The translations under genes and the position numbers were made by a program. Below the pieces are notes generated by a model. The model was not told the DNA's origin and did no database searches. It worked only from the letters and a program-made list of their open reading frames with translations. From Amaurobius ferox (Eukaryota > Arthropoda > Arachnida > Araneae > Amaurobiidae), in assembly GCA_951213105.1 (NCBI GenBank), contig OX578134.1:135714793-135778792 (forward strand): a stretch of DNA of 64,000 nucleotides, read 5' to 3'. Below, piece after piece: positions 58,781 through 64,000 of the stretch (position 1 is its first letter; each line of letters begins with the position of its first letter).

Positions 58781-59773
58781 CAGGGTCTTTATAATTAAAG
58801 TTCCACTTTGAAATGGCCATAAAAGGAAAACTACTGGACAGAATGTTATCAAACTTGGTAATAGTTTACAGGAGGTCATGGGATTTTATTCCCCCCCCCC
58901 CCCAAAAAAAAAGTTTGAAAACTCACCGTCAGCGGGGAATGGCGCTGTATGCAATATTGTTAAAAGAAATAAGACATGAAGACATCAGTTTAAAAAGTTT
59001 TTAATCGTTTCTAAAACGTGTTACAAATCATGTTCAATGTGGCTTTTACTATTTTCTGAAAGCAAGTTAAATCGCATTACTGCGTTCTCAACAGTAGCTC
59101 TTAGCATATCAGGAGGAATGTTACGGATACGTCGGTGTATCACATTTTTTAATTCCGCCAAATTGTTTATGTTATCACCATAAACAGTGGCTTAGATACC
59201 ACGATTTTTATGCAGGACGGGGTTCCACCTCACATTGGTACATGTGTCAAACAGTTACTTAAGCAACATTTCACGGATGACCGGATTGTAAGCCGACAGA
59301 CAATTCCCTATTTCTCAGCCACCCCGGTCACCAAACCTCAACCCCTGTGACCTCTGTCTATGGGGTTACCTCAAAGCCACTGTTTATGGTGATAACATAA
59401 ACAATTTGACGGAATTGAAAAATGTGATACACCGACATGTCCGTAACATTTCTCCTGATATGCTACTCTTGAGAACGCAGTAATGCGATTTAACTTGCTT
59501 TCAGAAAATGGTGGAACCCACATTGAACATGATTTGTAACACGTTTTAGAAACGATTAAAAACTTTTTAAGCCAATGTTTTCATATCTGATTTCGCTTAA
59601 CGATATTGCATACAGCACCATTCCCCGCTGACGGTCAGTTTTTGAACATTTTTTTTTTTGCGAAAAATAAAATCCCATGACCTCCTGTAAACTATTACCA
59701 AGTTTGATAACATTCTGTTCAGTAGTTTTTCTTTTATATCCATTTCAAAGTGGAAATTTAATTATAAAGACCT
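58781..59773. mobile_element. Mariner-derived foldback, arms of about 400 bp
   Basis: The left arm (58781-59194) and right arm (59374-59773) are inverted copies. They share GGTCTTTATAATTAAAGTTC-type ends and TTACAGGAGGTCATGGGATT, then TCAGCGGGGAATGG, AAAAAGTTTTTAATCGTTTC and GTTTATGGTGATAACATAAA. The 180-base spacer is single. (TA)n bounds both sides. The arms are the 3' end of a transposase gene and its terminal sequence. No intact gene. Confidence 0.85.
59205..59520 (+). pseudogene. Mariner-type transposase 3' portion inside the foldback
   Basis: In the spacer the plus strand reads FMQDGVPPHIGTCVKQLLKQ, the block with the second catalytic Asp of mariner-like enzymes. FTDDRIVSRQTIPYFSATPV follows, and then the last-acid region reads as frame-shifted text (SPNLNPCDLCLWGYLKATVYG across frames). 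Then come CDTP-type text and ENAVMRFNLLSENGGTHIEH, the typical C-terminus. The first catalytic Asp and the DNA-binding part are absent. The C-terminal coding stretch is duplicated in inverse on the left arm. Confidence 0.75.
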
Positions 59774-60616
<843 letters not shown>

Positions 60617-61318
60617 AATAGGTTATTCTTATAATAGATACTTATATTATTTAAAAGATATTGAATTTTTGTCAGTGAGTCGTCATTGTCATTGATTTAG
60701 CGTAATTTTTATCCATTTGGCGAGTTTTTCGTTAATTTAGCAACATTTAAAAAGCAGTCAAGTTGGCGACATTCCACCAAATTCGTCGCCAAAATCTCGC
60801 CAAGCGTTATGGACGGAAAATTAAAGTTATTCTTACAGCAAATAAATGACTATTGTTGTTCAAATACAAATGTATTACTCAAAGAACCTTTATCAATGAA
60901 TGGAACGAGCTAGATCCACGAGAATGATGCAATCAAATTTATCGCATGGTATTATATATGAAAAGTGAACATGTTTCTCAATAAGAAATATTTTTATTTT
61001 ATTTTGTATGATTTTTTGATAATTTTTTTTTAAAATGCGCAATATCTCGAGAACGTTTCACGTTAGCGTTTTAAAATTTATGTCAATCGTTTTCTAATGA
61101 AAATTTACATAAGAAATGTCTATTTGCGTAACTTTATTAGAGGTTCTGATTTTTTGACGATTTTTTCAAAATTTCACTCGAAAATTTAGGGGGGTTCTGA
61201 GCATTCGATTGCTTATAAAAACAATAGGCTTCCAGTGTTTACAGATTGTAATTTTTGTAACAAATTTCGTTCGAATCGGTCCATTCGTTCGTCAGTTATC
61301 GTCTCCACAGACTCACTG

Positions 61319-61349
<31 letters not shown>

Positions 61350-61475
61350 TCACTTTTAAAATGTTCGATTCGTGATCAGGGATACTTGAAACGTGCTCTC
61401 CCGTCGAAAACTCGAATTCGAATTTTCGACCCCTTCACAATACTTTCCTTATACATTATGTATATAAGGCAAGTA
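60617..61475 (-). repeat. Repeat family R3, minus copy (about 0.86 kb)
   Basis: Minus strand: ACTTGCCTTATATACATAAT start, GGGTCGAAAATTCGAATTCG, a TG tract, GAACGAATGGACCGATTCGA, CGTTCTCGAGATATTGC, GTGGATCTAGCTCGTTCCAT, TGGCGAGATTTTGGCGACGA, and an end near AAGAATAACCTATT. It has no protein. Same landmark order as the two plus copies. Confidence 0.8.
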
Positions 61476-61923
61476 ATAATGTTTTCCCCTTTTCTGTAAA
61501 ACTCCAAAATGTCAAAGAAAAAATTTTATACCCGAAAACTTGTGTGGTCGCCAAATAACTTATGACATGTTTCAAAAATATTAATTCTTTCAATGATCTT
61601 TTTACCTCAAAGTATCTGAATCGACGCAGTTACAGTGATTCATAACCTTCAGTTAATCTTACCACAATCTTTCGACGCAGAGTCATTTATTTTTGTTCGT
61701 CGTGTTGGCAACCATGGATTTCATTCTTTATGACAGTTCTATTTCGTTCTTAATCATTACTTGTCTTGGTTTTATTCTAAAAGAAAATTACGTTCACGAA
61801 TTCCACTGATTTGTTTCACAAACGATTCTTAACTTCATGTCAATCAAACCAAACCTTGCAGAGATAAATTATATGATGTGTACCATTTATTCTACAAACC
61901 AACTAATTTTAGTAATGTCAAAA

Positions 61924-61972
61924 AGCAATAACAATAATTGGAATATGTAGAATTCCAATTATTGTTATTGCT
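61924..61972. repeat. Perfect inverted repeat, 21-bp arms
   Basis: AGCAATAACAATAATTGGAAT and its exact inverse (61952-61972) flank a 7-base loop. An ATTGTT-rich simple repeat follows to about 62130. Confidence 0.9.
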
Positions 61973-62149
61973 TAAGTTTGCAATTGTTGCAAATATTGTT
62001 ATTATATTATTGTTATTATATTGTTAATATAGTGTTATTATTATTTGCAAATATTGTTATTATATTGTTATTATTAATTTCAATTATTGTTATTCTAATT
62101 ACTGTTATTCTAATTATTGCTATTGCAAAGAAATATGTATAAATATATA

Positions 62150-62355
62150 CAGGGATTGAAACAAAGATTGAAACGCGCTTTAATTCTTTACCTGTTGGAG
62201 ATAAGTGGGCAATGTAAATTGCAAAAATGTTGAAAGTGAGGTAGGAAATAAGACTACGTTAATGAAATAGTCATCCCATTAATTTTCAAGAAGTTACACT
62301 TTTTAAAATTTTATACGACCCCTTTAGACAAATTTGATCAATCAGAAAATTTTTA
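62150..62355 (+). repeat. Solo arm of the long-TIR element family
   Basis: Matches the first about 200 bases of 31540-32437 (GATAAGTGGGCAATGTAAAT, GGTAGGAAATAAGACTACGT, ATACGACCCC, TCAATCAGAAAATTTTTATT). It stops exactly where the R3 copy starts, so one interrupted the other. Confidence 0.8.
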
Positions 62356-62513
62356 TTACTTTCCTTATATACATAATGTATAAGGAAAGTATTGTGACGG
62401 GGTCGAAAATTCGAAATCGAGTTTTCGACGGGAGAGCACGTTTCAAGCATCCCTGATCACGAATGAAACATTTTTGAAGTGATGTCTGTGTGTGTGTGTG
62501 TGTGTGTGTGAAA

Positions 62514-62554
<41 letters not shown>

Positions 62555-63251
62555 AGTGAGTCTGTGGAGACGATAACTGACGAACGAATGGACCGATTCG
62601 AACCAAATTTGGTACAAAAATCACAATTCGTAAACACTGGAAGCCTATTGTTTTTATACGTAATCGAATGTTCAAAACCCCCCTAAATTTTCGAATAAAA
62701 TGTTGAAAAAATCGTCAAAAAATCAAAATCACTAATAAAGTTACGCAAGTAGACATTTTTTATGTAATTTTTCATTAGAAAGCGATTGACATAAATTTTA
62801 GAACGCTAACCTGAACCGTTCTCGAGATATTGCTCATTAAAAAAATATTATTAAAAAGTCATATAAAATGAAAAAAAAATATTTCCTATTGAGAAACATG
62901 TTCACTTTTCATATGTAATACCATGCGATAAATTGGGTGACATCATTCTCGTGGATCTAGCTCGTTCCATTCATGAAAAAAGATACTTTCAGTAATACTT
63001 TTTTATTTGAACGCCAATAGTCATTTATCTGCAGTAAGAACAGCTTATTTCTTCGTCCATAACGATTGGCGAGATTTTGGCGACGAATTTGGCGGAATGT
63101 CGCCAACTTGGCGACTTTTTGAAATGTTGCCAAATTAACGAAAATCTCGCCAAATGGATAAAAATGACGCTAAATCAATGAAAATGACGACTAATTGTCG
63201 AAAATTCAATATATTGGAAAGAATATTAGCATCTACTGTAAGAAAAACCTA
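62356..63251 (+). repeat. Repeat family R3, plus copy 1 (896 bp)
   Basis: Starts with the palindrome TACTTTCCTTATA / TATAAGGAAAGTA. GGGTCGAAAATTCG, the (TG)n tract at about 62487-62553, CCGATTCGAACCAAATTTGG, CCGTTCTCGAGATATTGC and several GGCGAC words follow, and it ends AGAAAAACCTATTA. Copy 2 follows without a spacer. Confidence 0.85.
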
Positions 63252-63389
63252 TTACTTTCCTTATATACATAATGTATAAGGAAAGTATTGTGACGGGGTC
63301 GAAAATTCGAATTCGAGTTTTCGACGGGAGAGCACGTTTCAAGCATCCCTGATCACGAATCAAACATTTTTGAAGTGATGTCTGTGTGT

Positions 63390-63456
<67 letters not shown>

Positions 63457-64000
63457 TATGTGTGTGTGTGTGTGTGTCAGTGAGTCTGTGGAGACGATAA
63501 CTGACGAACGAATGGACCGATTCGAACCAAATTTGGTACAAAAATCACAATCCGTAAACACTGGAAGCCTATTGTTTTTATACGTGATCGAATGTTCAGA
63601 ACCCCCCTAAATTTTCGAATGAAATTTTGAAAAAATCGTTAAAAAATCAAAACCGCTACTAAAGTTACGCAAATAGACATTTCTTATGTAATTTTTCATT
63701 AGAAAACGATTGGCATAAATTTTAGAACGCTAACATGAACCGTTCTCGAGATATTGTACATTTTTCAAAAAAATTATGAAAAAGTCACATAAAAAAAAAA
63801 AAAAATTCCTATTGAGAAACATGTTCACTTTTCATATGTAATACCATGCGATAAATTGAGTGACATCATTCTCGTGGATCTAGCTCGTTCCATTCATGAA
63901 AAAATATACTTTGAATAATACTTTTGTATTAGAACGCCAATAGTCATTTATCTGCTGTAAGAATAACTTTTTTCTTAGTGCATAACGCTTGGCGAGATTT
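63252..64000 (+). repeat. Repeat family R3, plus copy 2, cut by the window end
   Basis: Head-to-tail with copy 1 and very similar, with a longer TG tract (about 63382-63450). It runs on past the window edge at GGCGAGATTT. Confidence 0.85.

Noticed and set aside
62342..63610. Thr-His and Cys-Val repeat frames over the TG/CA tracts
   Set aside because: Simple-sequence translation inside non-coding R3 repeats.

Overview
The window looks like gene-poor, AT-rich metazoan nuclear DNA, most likely from an arthropod (a chelicerate such as a spider is possible; this guess is weak). The evidence is very long (TA)n tracts, Tc1/mariner and pogo/Tigger remnants, tRNA- and 5S-rRNA-derived SINEs, and many Penelope-like retroelements (PLEs). 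I could not support any host protein-coding gene. Nearly every long reading frame is a transposon protein, its decayed remnant, or translated microsatellite.

Layout. 1-9.2 kb: AT-rich DNA with a degenerate cluster of direct repeats (unit about 0.7 kb). It is interrupted by a mariner-like element (5041-6017, TIRs and TA duplication visible) and by a foldback (9162-9623) that carries hammerhead-ribozyme-like units and is bracketed by a 13-bp target duplication. 9.6-16 kb: a tRNA-derived SINE and two TIR elements. 16.2-20.2 kb: two tail-to-tail PLE remnants joined by a (TA)n tract that took up a TIR element. 20.9-31 kb: unclassified inverted and dispersed repeats, a palindrome, two DDE-transposon derivatives and an old PLE fossil. 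31-40 kb: a chain of insertions in (TA)n (PLE, long-TIR element, PLE, Tigger, PLE). 41-46 kb: a minisatellite, an AT-rich satellite interrupted by a head-to-tail SINE trimer. 46.4-51.5 kb: two PLEs with open frames, head to head across one (TA)n tract. 54-56 kb: two composite 5S-tRNA SINEs. 58.6-59.8 kb: a mariner-derived foldback between (TA)n tracts. 60.6-64 kb: three copies of an unclassified repeat of about 0.9 kb with an internal TG/CA tract.

The central feature is the PLE at 48898-51477. A Cys-rich motif and a GIY-YIG endonuclease precede the reverse transcriptase in one open frame. That order is the permuted one described for Naiad/Chlamys PLEs and is opposite to classical Penelope. 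Shorter copies of this and related lineages are all 5'-truncated at different points, and all but two very old or secondarily cut ends abut (TA)n. Cut-and-paste elements that use TA targets also sit in these tracts, so the (TA)n arrays act as shared landing sites. The hammerhead-like foldback, a 3'-UTR stem-loop conserved in four PLE copies, and the 5S-tRNA SINE with a perfect 14-bp target duplication are the other notable structures.
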